DNA from: Apostichopus japonicus
Lineage: Eukaryota; Echinodermata; Holothuroidea; Aspidochirotida; Stichopodidae
NCBI RefSeq assembly: GCF_037975245.1
Contig: NC_092567.1
Coordinates: forward strand, 26,208,376-26,272,375
Direction: 5' to 3'
DNA length: 64,000 bases
A program made the translations under genes and the position numbers. Positions 15,501 through 26,582 of the stretch are shown here, in pieces; the stretch's first letter is position 1, and each line of letters starts with the position of its first letter. The notes below the pieces were generated by a model that was not told the DNA's origin, searched no databases, and worked only from the letters and a program-made list of their open reading frames with translations.

Positions 15501-18500
15501 AGTACAAGTAGAATTCTTCTTGATATCAGTACAAGTAGAATTCTCCGTGATATCAGTACAAGTAGAGTTCTTCTTGATATCAGTACAAGTAGAATTCTCC
15601 TTGATATCAGTACAAGTAGAATTCTTCTTGATATCAGTACAAGTAGAATTCTTCTTGATATCAGTACAAGTAGAATTCTTCTTGATATCAGTACAAGTAA
15701 AATTCTTTGTGATATCAGTACAAGTAGAATTCTTCTTGATATCAGTACAAGTAGAATTCTTCTTGATATCAGTACAAGTAGAATTCTTCTTGATATCAGT
15801 ACAAGTAGAATTCTCCGTGATATCAGTACAAGTAGAGTTCTTCTTGATATCAGTACAAGTAGAATTTTTCTTGATATCAGTACAAGTAGAGTTCTTCTTG
15901 ATATGAGTACAAGTAGAATTCTCCTTGATATCAGTACAAGTAGAATTCTTCTTGATATCAGTACAAGTAGAATTCTTCTTGATATCAGTACAAGTAGAGT
16001 TCTTCTTGATATGAGTACAAGTAGAATGTATGTAATTCTTACAGCTACGAGAAGTACAAGATTTGCGGAGAGTTCTCTGCACAATATTGTGAAATGGATA
16101 CATTTATGTGAAGTTAAAGGAAATATTATAGTTAAAATTATTCTATATTTTCTTGTCTACGTGCAATATTTTTATTTATCGTTGTACTTTATGGGTCACT
16201 GTAAGGGTCTTTTCTCTTTCCTTTTTTCACACCAGGGTGGTCATGTCAGGATTAGCGCATCGTTAAACTTGCAGCTTTCATTCAGAGAACCTTTGTTATT
16301 GCAAAGACCACAGGATTCAAGGCTTGAACATGTAAGTAATATATCCAAGGGACAGGGTTATTAAAATATTATCATATATTAAAATAATAATAATCAATGA
16401 AAAACAACAGCAACAGCAAATAACATCATTAAGTAATAATATAAACTTAGTTAAAATATTTCAAACTTTGTCAAGCCTGTGAAATGGCAAAGTCAATGCC
16501 TACATCCTAACACTCCCATCAAAAGATTAACTTCACTGGACACCATCTTAGATAGGATTGTACACTACTTAGTGAACAGGAGGTTGTGTGCTGATATGAT
16601 ATCTGTGGTTTGTATCCTGATTCTAAGCAACCCATATTGTGGTCTGTCAAACTCTTTAATCAATTTCCTAGATGTTCATGTACTAATAGTTGCTGATATG
16701 ATATCTGTGGTTTGTATCCTGATTCTAAGCAACAACTCTCTTGCTCTGTCAAACTCTTTAGTCAATTTCCTAGATGTTCAGGTACTAATAGTTGCTCTGT
16801 ACAAAATATTGTAACCTTCCTCCCAAATAGCTGAGCATCCCCCACAAAATGCTCTGCCTTGTACACCACTAATCAGAAGAAGTTCAATGAATCTCATTTT
16901 TGCGACACAGGGAACCACCCAGTTTGCTTTGTAATTCCCATCAACTTTGCTGAGCTTCACTGTTTATCTTAAATCATAAATGTTTTATACTGGAATGGCG
17001 CAACATTTCATTTGAAACGTCTGAGTATATTTGATAGTCTTGACAAATGTGGGAATTCATCGCAGTAACACCATGGTCAAAACAATATGTTCCAAACCAT
17101 TAACAAACAAAGCCTTATCCCAAATGGTCCTATTGATTTGATGTGTATCATTGTGATAGGAAATTAAGAAGTAAAAACATGAAAATTACAGTAAAGGGAT
17201 GAACAGCTTAGATGAAATGTAACCATTATTTGAGTCAACTATTGAATTATTTCATCTTCCTGGAGATACAAAATTATTGCCTGGATTCTTTTTCTAAATG
17301 CCTTAAATTATGAATTATATTTATTTCCAATCATATTTCTTGTCTTTTCTTTCAGATTGACTTTGATTACTTGTTTAAGTGCCTCAGTATAACTCATGTA
17401 CTTCACGTCTTTGGTTCTTTGCTGTTAGAGAGGAGGATCATTATGTTTTCTAGTTATTTAAGGTAAGCAATACACAAATGTTTGTTATATACCTCCGTGT
17501 ACCTCACAAACAATCTCATTTTGGGCCCTTGGTTTAAAAATGAAAACAAAACATAGTTAGGGTAATGCAAACATTTGTGTTTAGAGCTCAGTTTACCTTA
17601 TAACATTTGGTTATTTGCTTTCCAGAGCATGATAATAATGTTCTCCAGTTATTTAATGTAAGCAGTACATGGATGTCTGTTCATACCTCAGTATATCCAT
17701 TAAATTGTCTTGCTTTTAGATAGAACAGTAGTTTTGTTTTCAAGTTACTTGAGGTAAGCAGTGCACAATTGTATATTTATACCTCACTATACCTCACATG
17801 CAATGTAACTTTTATAACCTGCTTTAGAAGGAAGGATGATTATGTTTTCTAGTTATTTCAGAATAGTATCTGTCATAATGCACACATGTATATTCATGCC
17901 TCAGCATACCTCACAACCTTACAAGGATGTCTGCATGATGTTTATTTCAGAAGAGTATCTGTCATAATGCACAAATGCATATTCATGCCTCAGCATACCT
18001 CACAACCTTACAAGATAATATTTAAGAAGAGTATCTGTCATAATGCACACATGTATATTCATGCCTCAGCATACCTCACAAACTTACAAGGATGTCTGCA
18101 TGATGTTTATTTCAGAAGAGTATCTGTCATAATGCACAAATGCATATTCATGCCTCAGCATACCTCACAACCTTACAAGATAATATTTAAGAAGAGTATC
18201 TGTCATAATGCACACATGTATATTCATGCCTCAGCATACCTCACAACCTTACAAGGATGTCTGCATTATGTTTATTTCAGTGGATGTTAATCTCTTTTAT
18301 TTTCACAGTAAGCTATCCAAATGTTCACAAGCCATCGCTGCCTTGTTGTATCCGTTCTCATGGCAACACGTCTACGTGCCAGTTTTACCCCAAAAGCTTC
18401 TGGATATGTGTTGCTCCCCGACACCGTACATCATGGGCATGTTGTCCCTCAGTATTCCAGAATTAGATGATTTGCCCCTTGAAGAGGTAAGTCAAATAGT

Positions 18501-21067
18501 GGAAAGAGGGGTACGTTATCTTCAACAGTGTTGTTAGGTTTCTGTTGTCTTCAGAGAACCTTCAGCTAGTTGGTTGTTAATTAGCTTCTTTTGGTGAATT
18601 GAGGTAATCTGGAGTAACAAATTAGATACTTCCAATGATTGATATGTTACCAATTAATCTTAAGTTTACAAGTAGAATTACTTCTGTAGATAATTAAACC
18701 CTCATTAAAGAGAAGTAGTCTGGAGCAATGATGACAATGAAAAGACCAAATAAGAAATGTTAAGAAGATGTGGTCTCATAATCCTGTAGGTTTCAAGAGT
18801 CTTTTCATCTTGTGGGACATTTTGTCTTGTGGGACATTTTGTCTTTTGCATATTTTTCTCATGGGTTGCAACTCTCCTTTACCCTTGTTTATCAAAAAGA
18901 AGCAGACATCGAACCTCAAAGAGAACTTTTGAAGTTTTTGATTATACATCTGCTTGAAAATGACTTTCAGCTGTTTCAAGCTGAGGTTTCTCTTACACTC
19001 CAACTTAGCTCAAAGTTTGAGTCACTTTGACTTAATTTTTGAATTAATTTCTGATGTTTTGAAGCATATCTTGTGACTTCCCGTACTTCATGGACTGTTA
19101 GAATCAATCTGAAATTTCCTGCATAATTTTTGAAAATTAACGGGCTCATCTGATTATCGTTTGCAGGTACTGATTGTAAACCTTGATGCCAGAGATTTTG
19201 ACGTGCAAGTTGGAGATGAGAGCACTATTCTTCCAAGGAGGTTATCCCAGGGTCTGGAGAAAGCTCTCAAGACGTGTTTGAGAGACAGTGAAGTAACAGA
19301 GGCCAGGGATGTGGAGGATGAACTCTCTGTAGGTAAGTATCTAACCCTCCACCACCCCCCAACCCCCACCCCTCCCCCATTTGAAGACAGCCCTAACCTT
19401 ACTCCTCATTACCTCCTGAACTTACTCAGCAAATCCTTACCAGGAAAATGTTGTGATTGCATCTCCACTCCAGTGTGTTTTAAGAAAGGAAACTAAGGCA
19501 GGGGATAATATCTCAATCTAAAATTTCCCTTCGCAATGCAGTTTTTATCTTGACTACACACATTTTATTTCCATACCATAATTATGATGGAAAATGCCAA
19601 CATTTTGATAATTTCCAATTTGCTCCTTGTAAAGGGAAATATCCTAACATAAGACGGTGGCTGGTCAATCATTTGTACAAATGTTGTGTGACCATTTCGG
19701 AGGTACTATGCGTACAAGATATTCAAACTAGTGATTTGTTGAGTTTACAGTTTCTAAATCGCTACAAACTAACCCGTCAATAGCTGACAATTATTTATCA
19801 TAAATACATACATAACAATATTTTTTTTCTTTCTTGCAGATTGTGAAGTAACAAACAATAACATCTCAGAGGCATTCATTCACTACTTTGTTGAACTAAT
19901 GGGTCATTATTTGAACCACTTTCAACCGTCACCAGAGGGTAACATGGTCTTTGACCGGGAGGGTTTTATCAAGAGTACTAATTCCAAGAGCATGAAGAGG
20001 TTTCTGGAAGTCTTCACAGAGACACAAATGTTCTCTCTCTTCATTCAAGAGAAAGAAGCAGACAGCGAGGAAGGACTGAAACAAAGTAAGTTTACAAACT
20101 TGTGACCAATCAGAACGCAGAGATTATTAGATCAAAGATCCAGTGACCAATCATAACGCATAGATTATTAGATCAAAGATCAAGTGACCAATCATAACGG
20201 ATAGATTGTTAGATCAAAGATCAAGTGACCAATCATAACGGATAGAATGAGAAATGCGCCACATTTCAGGCAAACGGCAATTATTATGATTATTTTTTAT
20301 AATTGGTTCCGTTATTACTTGGGAATTGTAAAGGGCTTATTATTATGAGGTTAGTCATATTTCAGCAAATCATATCTTTGCTTTTAGAAATTGATACACA
20401 ATGTTCATTTTTTCAACTTGGTGAATGTTTGTCTAGGTTTGTTTGATTTCTTTTTCATAGAAAAGTAAAATTCAGTCCTGTTTTCTTGTTGTTTTAGGTC
20501 TTTTTGATCAAAGGATACAGACTTATGACACAGAGAAAAGAAACAGCAAGTTACTGGGAGTAGTCAATGTCAAGAAACTTGGTAAGTCAATTCTTTCTAT
20601 CAGTTTTGGAATAATTCATAACTTTTTATTAACTTTCAGAGGTTGCCTGTTAACAATACTTTGTCCTTTATATAATGAACACAAAGTAATTGTATCAGCT
20701 CTGTTGTGCTGGGTGGGCTGATAAAGTGGTGAAATATTCCCACATTTTCCTACACCAATGCATTAAACCTGCTTCCTCATCACAAGAATTGTTTTGAAAC
20801 AAAAGTTAAAATAAAGTTGTATCTCGCAATAGGGTGTGATTTGTTGTTCTGATAAGCCGCCCTTCATTATTAATATTTCACAAAACTAGACTAATGTTAC
20901 CTGTGTCTTGCTTGTAAAATACTACAAGACTAATAAGCTAAATACTTGAGACTTCTTTGAACATCACATGTAATACTCTTTATTATCAATGCTGAATGTT
21001 AAATTTTGTCTCCGTAGGTCAGAAACTTGCAGGCACTGCCAAAGGAGTCAAGGTTAAAGTCAAGTAA
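571..21067 (+). CDS. DENND2: DENND2-family DENN-domain protein (Rab GEF), 3' portion of gene, 12 exons
   Basis: Exons: 571-673, 7803-7990, 12464-12555, 13819-13888, 14869-15039, 16236-16331, 17356-17462, 18309-18486, 19167-19332, 19840-20085, 20498-20581, 21018-21067 (stop TAA). Together they total 1551 nt in one open frame (516 residues), with matching phases at every junction and GT-AG borders. The product has the tripartite DENN module of DENND2A-D: uDENN with FPDSFKWAPV, cDENN with CYPLYFQLLDE and LLYPFSWQHVYVPVLP, and dDENN with SMKRFLEVFTETQMF. DENND2 proteins are known exchange factors, chiefly for Rab9, acting in endosome-to-Golgi transport; activity here is inferred. The Met codon at 571 directly follows a splice acceptor and is internal, because known family members have several hundred residues before the DENN module. 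That part would be upstream of the window. Which of DENND2A-D it matches best cannot be told by eye. Confidence 0.9.
652..900 (+). repeat. Three tandem copies of a DENND2 exon end plus splice donor
   Basis: The last codons of exon 571-673 and the following donor (GAAG|GTAATTCC) recur at about 757-784 and 857-884, at a spacing near 100-107 bp. Intervening GAAAGAGGG-type sequence and AGAGATCTAACCAAAGC are copied too. In the exon frame the copies still read S-N-S-I-E-N-E-G, S-I-S-I-D-N-E-G and S-N-S-M-V-D-E-G. Reading straight through from the first copy meets TGA before the second, so the copies are intronic unless a cryptic acceptor is used. Confidence 0.8.
674..7802 (+). other. Large DENND2 intron
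   Basis: Mostly unique AT-rich sequence. It contains the duplicated donors at 652-900, a GAAA run near 2021-2041, G-rich tracts near 5830-5870 and the TG-rich minisatellite at about 6395-7095. I see no further exon, RNA gene or transposon with identifiable ends. Confidence 0.6.
6395..7095 (+). repeat. TG/TATG-rich minisatellite with a ~118-bp repeat
   Basis: Short words such as GTATCTGTGTGTT and TATGTGTCTGAG recur. A longer unit marked by CACATCTCTGGTTG recurs near 6465, 6585, 6700 and 6820 (spacing 116-120 bp), then breaks down into shorter GTCTGAGTATATGTATC repeats up to about 7095. It lies inside the intron. Long open frames across it are a by-product of the repeat and are not called as genes. 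Confidence 0.85.
7803..15039 (+). CDS. DENND2: DENND2 exons encoding uDENN and the start of cDENN
   Basis: Five exons lie in this span (7803-7990, 12464-12555, 13819-13888, 14869-15039, with 571-673 just before). They encode a linker with SLEQARRNIQSAKLYEY, then uDENN beta strands (KLYEYVVVVSLEF, CFPDSFKWAP, TFSFVLTSFDGSRFYGYNRR). Next comes the LPEVFCVMTPIPCYPLYFQLLDE transition into cDENN. The order and wording follow vertebrate DENND2 proteins closely. Splice phases are 1, 0, 2, 0, 0. Confidence 0.88.
7991..12463 (+). other. DENND2 intron with direct repeats and a dispersed-repeat-like segment
   Basis: Contains a direct repeat of about 50 bp (around 9411-9510, shared word AAGGTTTTAAAAGAGAAAA) and a segment at 9600-10140 with recurring AGGTCAAAGGTCA and CTTGTAAACATG words. 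Just before the next exon is a pentanucleotide ATTTG run (12428-12449), typical of a retroelement tail but with no recognisable element attached. No coding exon was seen. Confidence 0.55.
9600..10140 (+). repeat. Degenerate internally repeated segment with GGTCAAAGGTCA words
   Basis: Phrases such as GAGGTCAAAGGTCATT, TTTCAAAGGTCATTTG, GTCAAACT and CTTGTAAACATG occur two to four times over 500 bp. Similar phrasing returns at about 62215-62275. This suggests a dispersed repeat family of unknown class. No terminal repeats or coding remnant were found. Confidence 0.45.
12556..14868 (+). other. Two DENND2 introns around exon 13819-13888
   Basis: Intron sequence without further exons. The only repeat of note is a cluster of about six degenerate 20-22-bp copies of GGTTAATGACTAAATTTAC at 13341-13490. 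The remainder is AT-rich unique sequence. Confidence 0.55.
13341..13490 (+). repeat. Short degenerate tandem repeat, ~21-bp unit
   Basis: The words TTGGTTAATGACTAAATT and TTTACTTGGTTAATG recur about six times with substitutions and small indels inside a DENND2 intron. Confidence 0.7.
15080..16028 (+). repeat. 27-bp minisatellite, ~35 copies, in a DENND2 intron
   Basis: The unit starts GATATCAGTACAAGTAG and continues AATTCTTCTT. It contains two palindromic 6-mers (GATATC and GAATTC). Because the unit is nine codons long and lacks stops in several frames, both strands show long open frames made of repeating nonapeptides (for example ISTSRILLD). Variant units (AAAATTCTTTGTG, CTCCGTGATATC) recur about every 270 bp, showing a higher-order unit of ten monomers. 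The array begins about 40 bp after the splice donor at 15040. It is intronic and not called as protein-coding. Confidence 0.93.
16236..21067 (+). CDS. DENND2: DENND2 exons encoding cDENN and dDENN
   Basis: Seven exons. They carry DSRLEHIDFDYLFKCLS, then LLLERRIIMFSSYLR, then the cDENN core ending SIPELDDLPLEE. The dDENN part follows: VLIVNLDARDF, ILPRRL, a variable acidic stretch, FIHYFVELMGHY and LFDQRIQTY. The C-terminus is short and lysine-rich and ends at TAA 21065-21067. Phases agree throughout, and no frameshift or premature stop was seen, so the gene appears intact. Confidence 0.88.
16591..16800 (+). repeat. Direct duplication of ~102 bp
   Basis: Two adjacent copies, each opening with GCTGATATGATATCTGTGG and closing with AGATGTTCATGTACTAATAG or a near match, with a few substitutions. 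Intronic (intron 16332-17355); no further exon was seen in that intron. Confidence 0.85.
17432..17870 (+). repeat. Tandem decayed copies of a DENND2 exon end plus donor
   Basis: The end of exon 17356-17462 (coding IIMFSSYLR) with its donor GGTAAGCA is echoed at about 17618-17675, 17712-17775 and 17822-17866. The copies keep the FSSYL/F coding sense. The second and third keep GTAAGCAG and follow a pyrimidine run ending in AG (17625, 17719), which derives from the coding sequence for LLLE in the original. The fourth has lost its donor. As separate exons they would be 32 and 34 nt and would shift the frame. Confidence 0.75.
17865..18285 (+). repeat. Tandem repeat with alternating 89- and 76-bp units
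   Basis: The phrase AGTATCTGTCATAATGCAC recurs at about 17865, 17954, 18030, 18118 and 18194, giving a compound unit of about 165 bp present roughly 2.5 times. The shared phrase ATTCATGCCTCAGCATACC links it to the decayed exon-end copies just upstream (TATACCTCACTATACC). Confidence 0.88.
20102..20250 (+). repeat. ~41-bp tandem repeat, 3-4 copies
   Basis: Units open with GTGACCAATCATAACG and include TTAGATCAAAGATCAA; starts at about 20102, 20143, 20184 and 20224. The array begins 17 bp beyond the splice donor at 20086 in a DENND2 intron. Confidence 0.85.
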
Positions 21068-22610
21068 ATGATCACCAAAGATGGATCATGAATCATCAGG
21101 TGGTCTCCATTCTGGTCATGTGACTGTCAGATGCTGTCCACGCCGAAACTTGACCTCACTCGAGGTAAAGTCATAGATGAACAGACCTCTTTCATTACTG
21201 GAGGTAGTGAGTGTGAGGACCATGTCATCAACAAGCATTTTGCAATGGTGACATTGTAGAGAATGTTTGATGACCAAGGCAAGTGGACATTGGTTATCAC
21301 CATGTCATTATAGTGTCTGTGGTTACTGAGGCTGCTACAAGGACTGTCTAGTACTTGGGAAGGAGACACTGGAGAAAGTCTGAGAACCGAGTCAAACAGG
21401 ACTGAATGAGTCTGTGAAGATTTCATCAAGAGCACAAATATTTGACTTTGTCTGCCAGCTTATATGAGGGTCACAAAGATGATAGCTAAAGCATTTAGCT
21501 AATTTGAAGACTAGCATTAAAAATGTGGGCATTGTTATATTAAGAAAGCTGGTATCTAAAGGTGTTGTCATAGTAACAGAAAATGATCTTCCAGATGCTG
21601 ACTTTTGTTATGCCTGGTGAGGATAATCAGACAACTCATATAGAATCCAAGGATATGTTAATATGAATATGCAAATGATACATTATAGAAAGTAGATTGT
21701 GGTACGTTATCCTTTGGGTTATCATTTCACAGCAACCAGTGCTTTCAAAATGTTCTCTCTTAAAGGAAATTACACACAGGATTTATGAATGATGAAATCT
21801 TACTCTTGCCTATGAGGTCTTCCATTTCTATGGATGTACTGTCCTGGTTGAAATAGGCCTAATGCTGACAATTGACAGGCATGGATTGAGAGAAGTTGGG
21901 GGTGGGAGGGAAGGGGTCACAGATCTAAAAACAACACATTTTAATAGGGATGAGGGAGAGGGGATGGGGGTTGAGATGATACAAGGGGGTCACCGAGAGG
22001 TGATCAATAGGCCCCAGGTGCTTGTAATGTACTAACACCACTCAAGATATTTTGTTGTTTGGTTTAAGCAGCTCATTAATTATCTATCAGTACTTACATA
22101 AATAATACTTGAAATATACAAGAGAGAGATACTACTTCCAGGTCAAAGCTTCTCTCGTGCAAGAACCGAGAAGGGAAATCTTCATGCTGCTGATTCTGAA
22201 GCCAAACATCAAGAAGATTGTTGGTCTTCAGAGTCAAGTTTATATCACTAAGGAACATTTCAGCTAGTTATTATTAGTTAGATAGTGATGGAAAGGACAA
22301 AGTAACATTGAAACTAGATTTAGTTTAGGTTTAGTCTAGGTTTGGATTTTCAAATCGCTCATTTATTACTTTTTAACAATTATATATTAAATTTGGTTTA
22401 GATGTTAATTAAATGCTGTGAAAATTTTACCTGTGATAATGCTGCATTGTGTATGTCAGTGTACTTGTAGAGATTAGTGAAGATACTTGCAGCTAAGTAG
22501 AGAGAGAATTTACAGATTTTTTTTGGAATGCTCTGCTTTTGGTTCACTACTTAAAAGTAGAGAGAAAATCTGTTGACAGAGGGTTCCTTGGTGCTGTAGT
22601 AAGTTGAGTC

Positions 22611-23035
22611 TTGTCTATCCGACATGCTCAGTGATTAACCTCCGCCACGTATCACGATCTTGCGCAAGGTTTATTGCTTCCTCGAAATTGTTAATGTTAA
22701 CGTCCTTAAATTGCGTCTTCATTTTTCCAAGCAAGGTAGTCACAGGCCTTTCTACTGGTTTACAGTATGTCTCAATGCATGTCTTAAAGCAACCTTTGCT
22801 GGAGCGTCCTCCTGGAGTCTTGCTATATGACCGAAAAATCTCAATCTTCTATGTGCGACTATGGATGACCAAGGTGTTTGGTTGGTTTCATTGTAGAGCT
22901 CATCGTTTGATAACCAATTGTTATTGGTCCATCTAATGTTAAGAATATTACGAAGTAGTCTCCTTTGAAAAGTGTCAATTTTGCGATCAAGATCCTTCAT
23001 TGTGCCCCACAGTTCGCAATTGTACAAAAAATACT
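22611..23035 (-). mobile_element. 3' end of a non-LTR retrotransposon (reverse transcriptase C-terminus), decayed
   Basis: On the minus strand the sequence encodes a typical post-RT C-terminal region: YNCELWGTMKDLDRKIDTF, RRLLRNILNIRW, then RRLRFFGHIARLQEDAPAK. After a frame change it gives LAQDRDTWRRLI and a stop near 22618. The RRLRxxGHxAR and AQDRxxWR motifs are common to endonuclease-type non-LTR elements; the clade is not resolved. At least one frameshift and heavy 5' truncation make it non-functional. Confidence 0.8.
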
Positions 23036-23133
23036 CTTGATAGAGCCTCGAAAATCCTAAGCTTATTTGTCAAATGAACAAAATATTATAAACATAGCAG
23101 AACTTTACCACAAGATGATGGTTATTGTCACTG

Positions 23134-23215
23134 CATAACCATGACATCACATGGTATAATAATAACCATGACATCACATGGTATACTAATAACCATGACA
23201 TCACATGATATCATA
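23134..23215 (+). repeat. 27-bp tandem triplicate
   Basis: Three copies of AATAACCATGACATCACATG, the last slightly diverged; each contains TGACATCA, close to a cAMP-response element. Confidence 0.8.
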
Positions 23216-26200
23216 ACAATGCAAATTTCAATCTTTTGTACAACAGCTTAATTAAAAAATTAAAGTTAATTGCTGTCAAATTTCTGCTGCTGGAGGAGTT
23301 GCTTTTGTACATTTATCAAGAAATACTCATTTTAATATTTTAGAGCTATTGAAACATTTACAGGAGGGTCGGGGGGGAGGGGGTGAGGGTAATATCTGTT
23401 ACACAATCATTTGTATCATTTGAATCATTTGAATATATATAACAAGTCCAGCAGTGTTTACTATGCATCTGTCTATATGCAGCTCTTGGGTATTGTCTCT
23501 ATGACAACAGGTATTTTGATTACTTAAAATAGGACAAGAATGTTTGGATACAATCTGTCAGCCATCTTTGCTTCCATTTTTGCATCTCATGATGATTTAC
23601 AATTTGCAGTCTTGCATTTATTTACAAGTTATTTTCTTACTTTGAGGGTCTTATCTGTGAAATTCCTGTTTGTTCATTTCATATGATCTTCCTTATTAAT
23701 ATAGTTTGTTTTGCAAGGGTTTCTTGGCAGATTTCAAACATGTAGTAGCAGTCCACTTTAAAAAAATCTTTTATACAGGAATGAGTGTTGCCAGATGGCT
23801 AATTGCACACCAAGCATTATGCACAATATGTTCTTCAGCTTTCCTTTATATCCCTTCTTTTAATATTTCAGAATTTAAGATTTGATAGCAATTTTGTCAG
23901 AAATCACAAACTGGAGGCTGTGTTTGCCTTAGAACAAGTTGACCTTGAATGGAAATTCCTCTATGGTGTGGTCTCACCATTGTTAAAAGTTTTGCAGTTA
24001 AGGTAGCATAGAATTTCAATATTTGTTTACAAAGTAATTCGATGTCAAAGAGATACACATAAATGTCCCTAAGGGGTGATGAAGAGTCTGAAGTATACAA
24101 GTGACAGGTTGGGGTGGCAGGAGGAGGGGGATATGAACTTTTGAAGCACCCTATCCTGCTGCAATGATGTTGTTGCTGGAACAAATTATCTATCTTCACA
24201 CCTTGAGATTGGAGAGCATTGCCAGATTCATCATTAAATCAACCTTACCAACTAAATATGAAAATAGAATAATATGAATATCCTCTCTGTACAGTCATAA
24301 CATGCTCGGATACAACTATCATAGTAGAAACAAACTTGAGTTATAACAGAAAGAAAGAAAGAAGGGGAAAAAACAGCATGAGGGGTGAGTGAGCAGTCAA
24401 ATATATGAATATTCATAGAGCTGTATTTAATTATTGGCATTTATTTGTATATAGTTTCCTCATGCTATATACATTGACTTCTCTTGTTGTTATTTTGAGC
24501 CAATATCCCAAATGTTTTGCTTTATAAAGTTTGAAGTAGTCTGTGCTTACTCTAATTGATCTAACACACCCATGATCATTTTTAGTGTGAGTGTGTGTGT
24601 GTATCTCTTTGATTTGACAGATATGAACATAATTAAAATACAGGAAACGCTTCAAGCACTTGCCAGAGTAGAAGCACTTTATGTTCGATGGTTTGTATCT
24701 TACAGGCGGAATATTTTCCATAATTTAATACTCATACTCTTCTTATTTGTTTACTCACTGTACATAAATTTCTCACATGACAATTTCTTGACATTACTAG
24801 AAGTAGTATTTATCATGTACGTTAGTGTGTCTCCAGGCAGTGAAAGAAGCAAAGAGACCTTAGTTACATGGTCTAATTAATGCAGTTACAATATTGTTAT
24901 GCCTAATCAATGCAACTTGTCTAGTAATGTTGAAGTTGTAAGTTTAGGTAGACCACCTTACACCAAATAGTCTATTGTGAGGTCATTTGTCATGTGATCG
25001 GTATTTGCATATAGAAAATCTGATTGGTTAAACATTTCTCGGACCTTGTCCACTTCTTCTCGCACAAATACAAGACCTTAAGCAACCATTATTCCTTGAT
25101 TTATGGCTGTTCTTCCTTCTTTTGCTTGTGCAATAGCTTTAGTTTTTTGGCATAGTCTTCTGTTATCCTGAGATATTTACCCTTATTTAATTTTGATAGG
25201 GGCAGTATCAGGGTTGTGTGGGTCAGGCAGGGGGAACTGCATCATACATATTGTGGGTATTAAAACTGCATCTGATTTTTTATAGCTCTCTAAAGGAAAA
25301 GTTTTTCTTTCTTTTTGTGGCATATAATGCAAGGAACAAGTTTATACCAATTATAAACGTTCACATATGCAATATCTTTCCATATATATTTAACCATCAG
25401 TGTATGCATTCTTATGCAACTTATATTGTCACTTATATTTTGCCATTTCTTAATAGCTAAAATGCAAACTGCTTAGAATTTATGTTTATCTTTTTTTGTG
25501 GATGAAATCAATTTGGCTGTATCCTTATGCAAAATGTTTGTTTGTTTTTTATGAACTTATTTTTGTGTGTAAACTTTTGATATCAGATGAGAAGTATGTT
25601 AGTAATTCTCTGTAGAGCGTTAATTTGGTAATACCTAACACCTGGTTTGATTCAGTGAAAAGTGTAAAACTAACGAAAGATAATTGACTTAGGTGGTGAA
25701 AGGGGTGGGGTGGGATAGGGTGTGACAGTGTCAAAGTGAAGGGCAACATTTTGTCAGTAAGTCCAACAAGGGGTTTACAGGAGAGAATTCTGGTGGGGGG
25801 GGGGGGTGCAGACTGTATATGGGTAAGTTTTGAATAATTGTTGTGAAAACGGAATTTGTGATCTGTAGCTTTTTATATCACAATTTTATAAACAAATACA
25901 TAACTTGTCACTCTATTTTTTTTTCTTGGTGCGTGTGTGTGTGTCAAAGTTAGCAAGAGACAGGTATGCAAAATTTCAAAATTATGAGAGATGAATGAAA
26001 TGTTGAAAATTTTCACTTTTTTAGGAGATGTTGTGGAAGGTATATTGACTGGTCAAGAGTGTTTTTATACGACCTTCCAGAAAGAAAAGAAAGTCTTTTT
26101 TGGACTTTTTACTCTGTACTCTTAATGTCGTTCTTTATGTAAGAATTCCTGTGAGATAAGTGTTCAATTGGAAAATATGGTATTATATATTATATAGTGT

Positions 26201-26582
26201 GGTATATAAGTGTTAAATATGTTGACTTATTGGTTTGATTGTTTATGTACTATACAGTAATTATATAGTGTATATTCTATGTTCTTATTGTAACACTGAA
26301 GAGAAAGAGAGAGGGTGTGTGTTTCGTTAGTCATTTTTGGTAAATTTCTAGAGATTTCTAATTGTTTTATGTTATATTAAACAGAATGTATATATTGAAA
26401 TTGTGATAAATTTACAAAAAGCAATAAATGTTCCAAGACAAAATTGGAAAGATATCTCTGACTTTCTGTGTCATTTTGATGTTCTTTGGGTTGTTATTTA
26501 ATAAAGGCAGTGATTAATGTCTTCAGTTGAAGATATAGCAATTGAATGAGTTGTTCAGGGAAGGGGTGCAGTCAGCTGTATG

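Larger units (their letters stand above)
21068..26430 (+). other. Probable DENND2 3' UTR and downstream spacer
   Basis: No coding exon was recognised after the stop at 21067. The segment includes a non-LTR retrotransposon fragment (22611-23035), a 27-bp triplicate near 23134-23210 (ATAACCATGACATCACATGG) and G-rich tracts. An AATAAA at 26423-26428 is the clearest poly(A) signal; an ATTAAA occurs near 22387. The true transcript end cannot be fixed from sequence alone. Confidence 0.5.

Noticed and set aside
14909-16364. Long open frames on both strands over the 27-bp array
   Set aside because: The repeat unit is nine codons without stops on either strand; the real coding content at 14869-15039 and 16236-16331 is explained by DENND2 exons.
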